Assembly (NCBI RefSeq): GCF_902167145.1
Contig: NC_050101.1
Coordinates: 110,389,789-110,453,788 of the forward strand
DNA from: Zea mays
Taxonomy: Eukaryota > Streptophyta > Magnoliopsida > Poales > Poaceae
Direction of reading: 5' to 3'
Length of the DNA: 64,000 nt
Under the pieces are notes generated by a model. The model had not been told where the DNA came from. It made no database searches and saw nothing but the letters and a program-made list of their open reading frames with translations. Positions 34,121 through 45,359 of the stretch are shown piece by piece (the stretch's first letter is position 1; each line of letters opens with the position of its first letter). The position numbers and the translations under genes are program-made.

Positions 34121-34330
34121 CTAACCCCTAAAAACAATCTTGTCCTCAAGATTAGGATAGGACATGAAAGAGATGGGGAAACTATGCTTGTAATTCATCT
34201 TCTCTTGCTTCATCTTCTGATGGTGACTCCATTTTACCTTGCACATATTTATCCCTTCGTTTCTTGTGACTCGGGTCATGGTATCTATGATTTTGATAGC
34301 ATACTCCATATAGGTTAGATCACCCTGAAC
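34121..34330 (-). pseudogene. Chromodomain remnant of a Ty3/gypsy chromovirus pol
   Basis: The minus strand reads IKIIDTMTRVTRNEGINMCK, VKWSHH and then NLEDKIVFRG. This matches the C-terminal chromodomain pattern of Del/Tekay-type pol: a 'kilD...R..R' strand, a 'KVQWSHH' strand and the 'NLEDKI' tail. The frame closes at 34121. The rest of pol is missing upstream. Such chromodomains guide integration to chromatin marks. Confidence 0.6.
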
Positions 34331-34630
34331 ACTTAGTTCCTCCGTAGACCTAAGGGTACTGATGTAATCTCATACAAAGTTGTACATCTCACTATAAATA
34401 GGTGTGTAGTGCTCGTGCAGACAGACACTTTTTCACGATTCACGTGATCACACATCCTTGGAACGCTATACTTCAGAAGCTATTCAAGTGTGACCACCTT
34501 CGGATAAACAACGCGTATCTCAAAGGTACTTTTGTAAGAATATGTAATCGCAAGGAAAATAATAAAAACATAATGGACACTTTTTATTTTGCTTACCTTT
34601 ATCTCTTACATCATGCATTGCCTATATTTG
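34331..34630. other. Unassigned sequence with LTR-like TATA
   Basis: CTATAAATAGG at about 34393 in LTR-like context. The sequence is cut by Sirevirus copy 3 at 34635 and continues after 44078. No gene seen. Confidence 0.3.
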
Positions 34631-34635
34631 CTTGG

Positions 34636-35967
34636 TGAAAGGGAATTAGGCTTACACTTAGTCCCTAATTAATTTTGGTGGTTGAATTGCCCAACACAAA
34701 TAATTGGACTAACTAGTTTGCCCAAGTGTATAGATTATACAGGTGCAAAAGGTTCACACTCAGCCAATAAAAAGACCAAGTTTTGGATTCAACAAAGGAG
34801 CAAAGAGGCAACCGAAGGCACCTCTGGACTGGAGGCACCGGACTGTCCGGTGTACACCGGACAGTGTCCGGTGCGCCACCGGACAGTGTCCGGTGCACCA
34901 GAGGACTCCAACTTGAACTCGCCACCTTCGGGAAATTCCGGAGGCACTCGCGCTATAATTCACCGGACTGTCCGGTGTACACCGGACAGTGTCCGGTGCG
35001 CCAAGGAGGAGCGGCCTCAGGAACTCGCCAGCTTCGGGAAACTCCAACGGCTAGTCCGCTATAATTCACCGGACTGTCCGGTGTGCACCGGACTGTCCGG
35101 TGCAACTCCGGAGCAACGGCTATCTCCGCGCCAACGGCTACCTGCGGCGCATTAAATGCGCGCGCAGCGCGCGCAGAAGTCAGGCGCGCCCATACTGGCA
35201 CACCGGACAACAAACAGTACCTGTCCGGTGTGCACCGGACACCCAGGCGGGCCCACAAGACAGAAGCTCCAACGGTCAGAATCCAACGGCAGTGATGACG
35301 TGGCGGGGGCACCGGACATGTCCGGTGTGCACCGGACTGTCCGGTGCGCCATCGAACAGGCAGCCTCCCAACGGCCACATTTGGTGGTTGGGGCTATAAA
35401 TACCCCAACCACCCCACCATTCATTGCATCCAAGTTTTCCACTTCCCAACTACTACAAGAGCTCTAGCATTCAATTCTAGACACACCAAAGAGATCAAAT
35501 CCTCTCCAAATTCCACACAACGCCATAGTGACTAGAGAGAGTGATTTGTTTGTGTTCTTTCGAGCTCTTGCGCTTGGATTGCTTTCTTCCTTCTTGATTC
35601 TTTCATTGCGATCAAACTCACTTGTAATTGAGGCAAGAGACACCAATCTTGTGGTGGTCCTTGTGGGAACTTTGTGTTCCAAGTGATTGAGAAGAGAAAG
35701 CTCACTCGATCCGAGGGATCGTTTGAGAGAGGGAAGGGTTGAAAGAGACCCGGCCTTTGTGGCCTCCTCAACGGGGAGTAGGTTTGCAAGAACCGAACCT
35801 CGGTAAAACAAATCCGCGTGTCACACTCTTCATTTGCTTGCGATTTGTTTTCCACCCTCTCTCGTGGACTCGTCTCTTTATTACTAACGCTAACCCCGGC
35901 TTGTAGTTGTGTTTATATTTGTAAATTTCAGTTTCGCCCTATTCACCCCCCCTCTAGGCGACTTTCA
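34636..35967 (+). repeat. 5' LTR of Sirevirus copy 3
   Basis: Starts TGAAAGGGAATTAGG and ends GGCGACTTTCA. The palindrome cluster lies at about 34836-35346. Relative to the 3' LTR it has 41 extra bp of palindrome units near 34840-34900 and a 9-bp duplication in the GCGCGCGCAG stretch near 35160. Confidence 0.95.
35383..35413 (+). promoter_or_regulatory. Sirevirus LTR TATA box inside an 11-bp inverted repeat
   Basis: Arms GGTGGTTGGGG (35383-35393) and CCCCAACCACC (35403-35413) flank CTATAAATA (35394-35402). The same arrangement is present in the LTRs of copies 1 and 2. The TATA box is the likely core promoter for the genomic transcript. Confidence 0.8.
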
Positions 35968-35969
35968 AT

Positions 35970-35981
35970 TGGTATCAAAGC
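35970..35981 (+). other. Primer-binding site, copy 3
   Basis: TGGTATCAAAGC two bases inside the LTR, close to the initiator-Met tRNA complement, with one change from the usual copia site. Confidence 0.85.
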
Positions 35982-36015
35982 ATGATGCTTCATTAGAGCC
36001 TAACCGCTTGAAGTG

Positions 36016-38703
36016 ATGTCGGGAGATCACGCCAAGAAGGAGATGGAGACCGGCGAAAAGCCCACTACAAGCCTCGGGAGCACTTCATCGGAAGAGTCCC
36101 GCACCAAAAGGAGGGAGAAGAAGAAGAGCTCCTCCAACAAAGGGAAGGAGAAGAAATCTTCTTCTCACCACAAAGAGAAGAAGGAAAAATCTTCTTCCCA
36201 CAAGCCGCATCGAAGCGGAGACAAGCAAAAGAGGATGAGGAAAGTGGTCTACTACGAGACCGACACTTCATCAACATCGACCTCCGATGCGCCCTCCGTA
36301 ACTTCTAAACGCCAAGAGCGTAAGAAGTTTAGTAAGATCCCCCTACACTACCCTCGCATTTCTAAACATACACCTTTACTTTCCGTCCCATTAGGCAAAC
36401 CACCAACTTTTGATGGTGAAGATTATGCTAGGTGGAGTGATTTAATGCGTTTCCATCTAACCTCACTCCACAAAAGTATATGGGATGTCGTTGAGTTTGG
36501 TGCACAGGTACCATCCATAGGGGATAAGGATTATGATGAGGATGAGGTGGCCCAAATCGAGCACTTCAACTCTCAAGCGACAACGATACTCCTCGCCTCT
36601 TTAAGTAGAGAGGAGTATAACAAAGTGCAAGGGTTGAAGAGCGCCAAGGAGGTTTGGGATGTGCTCAAAACCGCGCACGAGGGAGATGAGCTCACCAAGA
36701 TCACCAAGCGGGAAACGATCGAGGGGGAGCTCGGTCGGTTCCGGCTTCGCAAAGGGGAGGAGCCACAACACATGTACAACCGACTCAAGACCTTGGTGAA
36801 CCAAGTGCGCAACCTCGGGAGCGTAAAGTGGGATGACCATGAAGTGGTTAAGGTTATTCTAAGATCTCTTATTTTCCTTAACCCTACTCAAGTTCAATTA
36901 ATTCGTGGTAATCCTAGATATACTAAAATGACCCCCGAGGAAGTAATCGGGCATTTTGTAAGTTTTGAGTGCATGATCGAAGGCTCGAGGAAGATCAACG
37001 AGCTTGATGATCCATCTACATCCGAAGCTCAACCCGTCACATTCAAGGCGACGGAAGAAAAGAAGGAGGAGTCTACACCAAGTCGACAACCAATAGACGC
37101 CTCCAAGCTCGACAATGAGGAAATGGCGCTCGTCATCAAGAGCTTCCGCCAAATCCTCAAGCAAAGGAGAGGGAAAGACTACAAGTCCCGCTCCAAGAAG
37201 GTTTGCTACAAGTGTGGTAAGCCCGGTCACTTCATTGCTAAATGTCCATTATCAAGTGACAGTGACAGGGGCGACGACAAGAAAGGGAGAAGAAAGGAGA
37301 AGAAGAGGTACTACAAGAAGAAGGGCGGCGATGCCCATGTTTGTCGAGAGTGGGACTCCGACGAAAGCTCTAGCGACTCCTCCGACGACGAGGACGCCGC
37401 CAACATCGCCGTCACCAAGGGACTTCTCTTCCCCAACGTCGGCCACAAGTGCCTCATGGCAAAGGACGGCAAACGGAAGAAGGTTAAATCCAACTCCTCC
37501 ACTAAATATGAGTCTTCTAGTGATGATAATGCTAGTGATGAGGAGGATAATTTGCGTACCCTTTTTGCCAACCTCAACATGCAACAAAAGGAAAAACTTA
37601 ATGAATTGATTAGTGCCATCCTTGAAAAGGATGATCTCTTGGACACCCAAGAGGACTTCCTTATTAAAGAAAATAAGAAGCATGTTAAGGTTAAAAATGC
37701 TTATGCTCTAGAAATTGAGAAATGTCAAAAATTATCTAGTGAGCTAAGCACTTGCCATGAAACAATAGACAACCTTAGAAATGAAAATGCTAATTTGTTA
37801 GCTAAGGTTGATTCTCATGTTTGCAATGTTTCAATTCCCAACCCTAAAGATAATAATGAGGATTTGCTTGCTAGGATTGAAGAATTGAACATTACTCTTG
37901 CTAGCCTTAGAATTGAGAATGAAAAATTGCTTGCTAAGGCTAAAGATTTTGATGTTTGCAAAGTTACAATCTCCGATCTTAGAGATAAAAATGATATTCT
38001 TCATGCTAAGATTGTTGAACTTAATTCTTGCAAACCATCTACATCTACCATTGAGCATGTCACTATTTGTACTAGATGTAGAGATGTTGATGTTAATGCT
38101 ATTCATGATCATATGACTTTAATTAAACAACAAAATGATCATATAGCAAAACTAGATGCTAAAATTGCCGAGCACAACTTAGAAAATGAGAAATTTAAAT
38201 TTGCTCGTAGCATGCTTTATAATGGGAGACGCCCGAGCATCAAGGATGGCATTGGCTTCCAAAGGGGAGACAATGTCAAAATTAATGCCCCTCCTAAAAG
38301 ATTGTCTAATTTTGTAAAGGGCAAGGCTCCCATGCCTCAGGATAACGAGGGTTACATTTTGTACCCTGCCGGTTATCCCGAGAGCAAAATTAGGAGAATT
38401 CACTCTAGGAAGTCTCACTCTGGCCCTAATCATGCTTTTATGTATAAGGGTGAGACATCTAGTTCTAGGCAACCAACCCGTGCTAAGTTGCCTAAGAAAA
38501 CTCCTAGTGCATCAAATGAACATAGTCTTTCATTTAAAACTTTTGATGCATCTTATGTGTTGACTAACAAATCCGGCAAAGTAGTTGCCAAATATGTTGG
38601 GGGCAAGCACAAGGGGTCAAAGACTTGTGTTTGGGTACCCAAAGTTCTTGTGTCTAATGCCAAAGGACCCAAAACCATTTGGGTACCTAAAGTCAAGAAC
38701 TAA
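36016..38703 (+). CDS. gag: Sirevirus Gag, copy 3 (intact frame)
   Basis: 895 codons, MSGDHAKKEMETGEK to TAA at 38701-38703. The ATG at 36016 is preferred; the triplet before it is GTG. Basic Ser/Lys N-terminus (residues about 15-75), UBN2-type domain (about 110-330), CCHC zinc knuckle CYKCGKPGHFIAKC (397-410), acidic Ser/Asp stretch (about 450-465), coiled coil (about 520-730) and terminal VWVPK and IWVPK motifs. A G run just after the stop (38729-38732) is one base shorter than in copies 1 and 2, so here pol is in the same frame as gag beyond the TAA. Confidence 0.92.
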   Translation: MSGDHAKKEMETGEKPTTSLGSTSSEESRTKRREKKKSSSNKGKEKKSSSHHKEKKEKSSSHKPHRSGDKQKRMRKVVYYETDTSSTSTSDAPSVTSKRQERKKFSKIPLHYPRISKHTPLLSVPLGKPPTFDGEDYARWSDLMRFHLTSLHKSIWDVVEFGAQVPSIGDKDYDEDEVAQIEHFNSQATTILLASLSREEYNKVQGLKSAKEVWDVLKTAHEGDELTKITKRETIEGELGRFRLRKGEEPQHMYNRLKTLVNQVRNLGSVKWDDHEVVKVILRSLIFLNPTQVQLIRGNPRYTKMTPEEVIGHFVSFECMIEGSRKINELDDPSTSEAQPVTFKATEEKKEESTPSRQPIDASKLDNEEMALVIKSFRQILKQRRGKDYKSRSKKVCYKCGKPGHFIAKCPLSSDSDRGDDKKGRRKEKKRYYKKKGGDAHVCREWDSDESSSDSSDDEDAANIAVTKGLLFPNVGHKCLMAKDGKRKKVKSNSSTKYESSSDDNASDEEDNLRTLFANLNMQQKEKLNELISAILEKDDLLDTQEDFLIKENKKHVKVKNAYALEIEKCQKLSSELSTCHETIDNLRNENANLLAKVDSHVCNVSIPNPKDNNEDLLARIEELNITLASLRIENEKLLAKAKDFDVCKVTISDLRDKNDILHAKIVELNSCKPSTSTIEHVTICTRCRDVDVNAIHDHMTLIKQQNDHIAKLDAKIAEHNLENEKFKFARSMLYNGRRPSIKDGIGFQRGDNVKINAPPKRLSNFVKGKAPMPQDNEGYILYPAGYPESKIRRIHSRKSHSGPNHAFMYKGETSSSRQPTRAKLPKKTPSASNEHSLSFKTFDASYVLTNKSGKVVAKYVGGKHKGSKTCVWVPKVLVSNAKGPKTIWVPKVKN

Positions 38704-41700
38704 ACTTGTTTTGTAGGTTTATGCATCCGGGGCTCAAGTTGGATACTCGACAGCGGGTGCACAAACCACATGACAGGGGAGAAAAGGATGTTCTCCTCAT
38801 ATGAGAAAAACCAAGATCCCCAAAGAGCGATCACATTCGGGGATGGAAATCAAGGTTTGGTCAAAGGTTTGGGTAAAATTGCTATATCTCCTGACCATTC
38901 CATTTCCAATGTTTTTCTTGTTGATTCTTTAGATTACAACTTGCTTTCTGTTTCTCAGTTATGTCAAATGGGCTACAACTGTCTATTCACTGATGTAGGT
39001 GTCACTGTCTTTAGAAGAAGTGATGATTCAATAGCATTTAAGGGAGTGTTAGAGGGTCAGCTATACTTGGTAGATTTTGATAGAGCTGAACTCGACACTT
39101 GCTTAATTGCTAAGACTAACATGGGTTGGCTCTGGCACCGCCGACTAGCTCATGTTGGGATGAAGAATCTTCATAAGCTTCTAAAGGGAGAACACATTTT
39201 AGGACTAACAAATGTTCTTTTTGAGAAAGACAGGATTTGTAGCGCATGCCAAGCAGGAAAGCAAGTTGGCACTCATCATCCGCATAAGAACATAATGACG
39301 ACCGACAGGCCACTGGAGCTCCTACACATGGATCTATTCGGCCCGATCGCTTACATAAGCATCGGCGGGAGTAAGTACTGTCTAGTTATTGTGGATGATT
39401 ATTCTCGCTTCACTTGGGTATTCTTCTTACAGGAAAAATCTCAAACCCAAGAAACCTTAAAGGGATTCTTGAGACGGGCTCAAAATGAGTTCGACTTAAG
39501 GATCAAGAAAATTAGAAGCGATAACGGGACGGAGTTCAAGAACTCTCAAATTGAAGGCTTCCTTGAGGAGGAGGGCATCAAGCATGAGTTCTCTTCTCCC
39601 TACACCCCTCAACAAAATGGTGTGGTGGAGAGGAAGAATAGAACTCTATTGGACATGGCAAGGACCATGCTTGATGAGTACAAGACTTCGGATCGGTTTT
39701 GGGCCGAGGCGGTCAACACCGCTTGCTACGCCATCAACCGGTTTTATCTACACCGAATCCTCAAGAAGACATCATATGAACTCCTAACCGGTAAAAAGCC
39801 CAATATTTCATATTTTAGAGTCTTTGGTAGCAAATGCTTTATTCTTGTTAAGAGAGGTAGAAAATCTAAATTTGCTCCTAAGACTGTAGAAGGCTTTTTA
39901 CTTGGTTATGACTCAAACACAAGGGCATATAGGGTCTTTAACAAGTCCACTGGACTAGTTGAAGTCTCATGTGACGTTGTGTTTGATGAGACTAACGGCT
40001 CTCAAGTAGAGCAAGTTGATCTTGATGGGATAGGTGAAGAAGAGGCTCCATGCATCGCGCTAAGGAACATGTCCATTGGGGATGTGTGTCCTAAGGAATC
40101 CGAAGAGCCTCCAAATGCGCAAGATCAACCGTCCTCCTCCACGCAAGCATCTCCACCAACTCAAAATGAGGAAGAGGCTCAAGTTGATGAAGAAGACGAT
40201 CAATCAAATGAGCCTCCTCAAAATGATGGCATTGATCAAGGGGGAGATGCAAATGAGGAAGACAAGGAGGATGAGGAACAAAGGCCGCCTCACCCAAGAG
40301 TCCACCAAGCAATTCAACGAGATCACCCCGTCGACACCATCCTCGGCGACATTCATAAGGGGGTAACTACTCGATCTCGTGTTGCCCATTTTTGTGAACA
40401 TTACTCGTTTGTTTCCTCTATTGAGCCACACAGGGTAGAGGAAGCACTCCAAGATTCGGATTGGGTGGTGGCAATGCAAGAGGAGCTCAACAACTTCACT
40501 AGAAATGAGGTATGGCATTTAGAGTACACGTCCTAACCAAAATGTTGTAGGAACCAAATGGGTCTTCCGCAACAAGCAAGATGAGCATGGTGTGGTGACA
40601 AGGAACAAAGCTCGACTTGTGGCCAAGGGATACTCCCAAGTCGAAGGTTTGGATTTCGGTGAAACCTATGCACCCGTAGCTAGGCTTGAGTCAATTCGCA
40701 TATTATTAGCCTATGCTACTTACCATGGCTTTAAGCTTTATCAAATGGACGTGAAAAGTGCCTTCCTCAATGGACCAATCAAGGAAGAGGTCTATGTTGA
40801 GCAACCGCCCGGCTTTGAAGACAGTGAGTATCCTAACCATGTCTATAAGCTCTCTAAGGCGCTTTATGGGCTCAAGCAAGCCCCAAGAGCATGGTATGAA
40901 TGCCTTAGAGATTTCCTTATTGCTAATGGCTTCAAAGTCGGAAAGGCCGATCCTACACTCTTTACTAAAACTCTTGAAAATGACTTGTTTGTATGCCAAA
41001 TTTATGTTGATGATATTATATTTGGGTCTACTAACGAGTCTACATGTGAAGAGTTTAGTAGGATCATGACACAAAAGTTCGAGATGTCTATGATGGGGGA
41101 GTTGAAGTATTTTCTAGGATTCCAAGTCAAGCAACTCCAAGAGGGCACCTTCCTAAGCCAAACGAAGTACACTCAAGATATTCTAAACAAGTTTGGGATG
41201 AAGGATGCCAAACCCATCAAGACACCCATGGGAACCAATGGGCATCTCGACCTCGACACGGGAGGTAAGTCCGTGGATCAAAAGGTATACCGGTCGATGA
41301 TAGGTTCTTTACTCTATTTATGTGCATCTCGACCGGATATTATGCTTTCCGTATGCATGTGTGCAAGATTCCAAGCCGACCCTAAGGAAGCTCACCTTAC
41401 GGCCGTAAAACGAATCTTGAGATATTTGGCTTATACTCCTAAGTTTGGGCTTTGGTATCCTAGGGGATCCACATTTGATTTGGTTGGTTATTCGGATGCC
41501 GATTGGGCGGGGTGTAAAATCAATAGGAAGAGCACATCGGGGACTTGCCAGTTCTTGGGAAGATCCTTGGTGTCTTGGGCTTCAAAGAAGCAAAATTCGG
41601 TCGCTCTTTCTACCGCCGAAGCTGAGTACATTGCCGCAGGTCATTGTTGCGCGCAATTACTTTGGATGAGGCAAACCCTGCGGGACTACGGTTACAAATT

Positions 41701-41959
41701 AACCAAAGTCCCTTTGCTATGTGATAATGAGAGTGCAATCAAAATGGCCGACAATCCCGTCGAGCACAGCCGCACTAAACACATAGCCATTCGGTATCAC
41801 TTTTTAAGGGATCACCAACAAAAGGGAGATATCGAGATTTCTTACATTAACACTAAAGATCAATTAGCCGATATCTTTACCAAGCCTCTTGACGAACAAT
41901 CTTTTAACAAACTTAGGCATGAGCTCAATATTCTTGATTCGCGCAATTTCTTTTGCTAG
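38704..41959 (+). pseudogene. pol: Sirevirus pol copy 3, broken by a one-base net insertion
   Basis: Protease LDSGC (Asp at 38749), HHCC zinc finger (about 39136-39246), integrase catalytic residues at 39331 (Asp), 39520 (Asp) and 39628 (Glu) with the classic 35-residue second spacing, RT YVDD at 41003-41014, RNase H SDADWAGC and AEAEYIAA (about 41490-41640). At about 40519-40527 the sequence differs from copies 1 and 2 by a small substitution plus one extra base, so the frame closes at 40536; the remaining RT-RNase H frame is open to 41959. Downstream and upstream parts are otherwise well preserved. Confidence 0.92.
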
Positions 41960-42791
41960 ATTGCACACATAGCTCATTTGTATACCTTTAATCATGTCCC
42001 TTCATATACTATGACTAATGTGTTCTTCAAGTAAATTTCAAGCAAGTCATAGGAATATTGAAAGGGAATTGGAGTCTTCGGCAAAGACAAAGGCTTCCAC
42101 TACGTCACTCATCCTTCGCCGTCGCTCCAAGCAACTCTTCATTCTTGGGGGAGAAAGCATGAGCACCAAGCAAAAGGACTTCGTCTTTGGTATAATCTTA
42201 ACTCATTTATTTATGACCAAAGGAGAAGATAGCACTTCAAGGGCTCTAATGATTCCGTTTTTGGCGATTCATGCCAAAGGGGGAGAAAAAGTATGAGCCC
42301 AAAGCAAAAGGACCGCACCACCACCAATTTCAAAAACTTAGTGTTGAATATTTTCAATTGGTATTCTATTGTGTTCAAATGGGGGAGAAAGTAGTATTTC
42401 AAAAAGGATATATCAAAACCCTCTTGAACACTAAGAGGAAGATCTCATTTAGGGGGAGTTTTGTTTAGTCAAAGGAAAAGCATTTGAAACAGGGGGAGAA
42501 AATTTCAAATCTTGAAAATGCTTCTCAAAATCTTATTCATTTGCCTTTGACTATTTGCAAAAGAACTTTGAAATGGATTTACAAAAGAATTTGCAAAAAC
42601 AAATCATGTGGTGCAAACGTGGTCCAAAATGTTATATAAGAAAGAAACAATCCAATGCATATCTTGTAAAGTATTTATATTGGCTCAAATTCTAAGCAAC
42701 CTTTGCACTTACATTATGCAAACTAGTTCAATTATACACTTCTATATTTGCTTTGGTTTGTGTTGGCATCAATCACCAAAAAGGGGGAGAT
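41960..42791 (+). other. Non-coding trailer with multiple polypurine tracts, copy 3
   Basis: GGGGGAG tracts at about 42147, 42280, 42380, 42450, 42491 and 42783. The last abuts the 3' LTR and is the likely functional tract. Confidence 0.8.
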
Positions 42792-44073
42792 TGAAAGGGA
42801 ATTAGGCTTACACTTAGTCCCTAATTAATTTTGGTGGTTGAATTGCCCAACACAAATAATTGGACTAACTAGTTTGCCCAAGTGTATAGATTATACAGGT
42901 GCAAAAGGTTCACACTCAGCCAATAAAAAGACCAAGTTTTGGATTCAACAAAGGAGCAAAGAGGCAACCGAAGGCACCTCTGGACTGGAGGCACCGGACA
43001 GTGTCCGGTGCACCAGAGGACTCCAACTTGAACTCGCCACCTTCGGGAAATTCCGGAGGCACTCGCGCTATAATTCACCGGACTGTCCGGTGTACACCGG
43101 ACAGTGTCCGGTGCGCCAAGGAGGAGCGGCCTCAGGAACTCGCCAGCTTCGGGAAACTCCAACGGCTAGTCCGCTATAATTCACCGGACTGTCCGGTGTG
43201 CACCGGACTGTCCGGTGCAACTCCGGAGCAACGACTATCTCCGCGCCAACGGCTACCTGCGGCGCATTAAATGCGCGCGCAGAAGTCAGGCGCGCCCATA
43301 CTGGCACACCGGACAACAAACAGTACCTGTCCGGTGTGCACCGGACACCCAGGCGGGCCCACAAGACAGAAGCTCCAACGGTCAGAATCCAACGGCAGTG
43401 ATGACGTGGCGGGGGCACCGGACATGTCCGGTGTGCACCGGACTGTCCGGTGCGCCATCGAACAGGCAGCCTCCCAACGACCACATTTGGTGGTTGGGGC
43501 TATAAATACCCCAACCACCCCACCATTCATTGCATCCAAGTTTTCCACTTCCCAACTACTACAAGAGCTCTAGCATTCAATTCTAGACACACCAAAGAGA
43601 TCAAATCCTCTCCAAATTCCACACAACGCCATAGTGACTAGAGAGAGTGATTTGCTTGTGTTCTTTCGAGCTCTTGCGCTTGGATTGCTTTCTTCCTTCT
43701 TGATTCTTTCATTGCGATCAAACTCACTTGTAATTGAGGCAAGAGACACCAATCTTGTGGTGGTCCTTGTGGGAACTTTGTGTTCCAAGTGATTGAGAAG
43801 AGAAAGCTCACTCGATCCGAGGGATCGTTTGAGAGAGGGAAGGGTTGAAAGAGACCCGGCCTTTGTGGCCTCCTCAACGGGGAGTAGGTTTGCAAGAACC
43901 GAACCTCGGTAAAACAAATCCGCGTGTCACACTCTTCATTTGCTTGCGATTTGTTTTCCACCCTCTCTCGTGGACTCGTCTCTTTATTACTAACGCTAAC
44001 CCCGGCTTGTAGTTGTGTTTATATTTGTAAATTTCAGTTTCGCCCTATTCACCCCCCCTCTAGGCGACTTTCA
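42792..44073 (+). repeat. 3' LTR of Sirevirus copy 3
   Basis: 1282 bp. Same edges as the 5' LTR; substitutions lie near 43232, 43480 and 43655. Confidence 0.95.
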
Positions 44074-44078
44074 CTTGG

Positions 44079-45283
44079 CCTTCTTCCCTTGGTTCTTGCT
44101 ACCTTTATGAGTGGATAAGGGGAGAAGATTCCATGAATTTAATAGTTGTTGGTCACCTGTTCAGATTCTTGAGAAGAACCAAAACATGGCAACACAATTG
44201 AAGTAATAAGATCTTTCCTTTGATCGGCTCATTTAGAGGGGATAGATTAGAGGAAGAAGGTCGGGACATATGTGAATATGGGGTATGCAGTTAGAAAAGG
44301 ATATTGTGATGACATATAGTAAGCCCACTTCTTTCATTACTCCCCTTTAATTACAAATGTTTACAAGTATACCTTCGGGGCACTTGAAGGTTGTCTGAAA
44401 TGTACGAGCACTTTAGGGCTTCAGATGAGGAACAACTCGACTTTACAAAAGCGTAGCTGCCCTAGAAAATGTTTGAAAAGTACATGGGTGCTGTACGCCT
44501 ATTTATAGGGATAACACGGCATACAACTTGATATGAAATTACAATTATTACCTTGAACCCTATACATGTAAACTACAAAGTCTGACATGGGTAACACAAT
44601 CTTTCCTCAGTGAGGTTGTGTTAAGCACGCTTTTGGAATCTTCGTCTGCTTTGTCGAACGTTTCTTGCTTTGGTCAAGCTGCAATACCGAAGATTTCTTT
44701 TTTGTCTCATACTCCTGGATGCCAGTGGGACGAATGCCACTTCATCATTCCTGAAATAATCTGAGAGATGATTAGCATTTAGTACTTTGAGGATCAATGG
44801 CAAGGACATGCCCCCAATAATTGTGTTTCCCTATTTTGGTTTCCTATAGGAGCCTCGATAGATGACCAATAGGTAGGATACATGATGACCTACTATCTAT
44901 ATGTATCCACCGTTTTTCACCCCTATTCTTTCCCCACCCCAAATTTTCTTAGCCGCGTAGTACCATGCAGTCCCTCGAGTAAAAAAATAAAAACAAATGA
45001 GGACAAAGTAAATAAATAAGTTTTATTTATTTATTTATTTTTCTAAGACCAGTAATTCTTTTTTTCATTCTCCACTACAAAAATTTCTACTTCATCTATC
45101 AAAATAAGTTGATCAGTAAGTGTGTTACAATCCAAAAAGGAATTATTTTGACTTAGTTTCTTTTTTATCGAGCGTTGTACCTTGACCTTTATCAGTTTTC
45201 GATGACACTATGTAGCCTGGCCAAAGTAGATTGATCTCGGATGGCATGATGCTTACCTAGTGTGCCACAAGAGTGGACCTGAG
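44079..45283 (-). other. Old LTR-like sequence, unassigned
   Basis: No gene supported. At 44500-44580 CTATTTATAGGG is followed by text similar in layout to the minus-strand LTR at 960-1545 (ATTACAATTA, then TGTAAACTACAAAG), suggesting a diverged gypsy LTR in minus orientation. 45030-45055 is a TTTATTTA-rich run. Confidence 0.35.
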
Positions 45284-45359
45284 TGTAAGGAAGATGGACC
45301 CAACCCATTTTGCTAAGTGATTTTGGTGTTTGATGATCAACATAACCTTGTGTACTAAT

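Larger units (their letters stand above)
34636..44073 (+). mobile_element. Sirevirus copy 3, Ji/Opie-type, complete and youngest
   Basis: 9438 bp with TSD CTTGG at 34631-34635 and 44074-44078. The LTRs (34636-35967, 1332 bp; 42792-44073, 1282 bp) differ by only three substitutions by eye plus two length changes of 41 and 9 bp that account exactly for the 50-bp size difference. Gag is intact; pol has one small frame-breaking insertion. Its orientation is opposite to copies 1 and 2. Confidence 0.96.
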
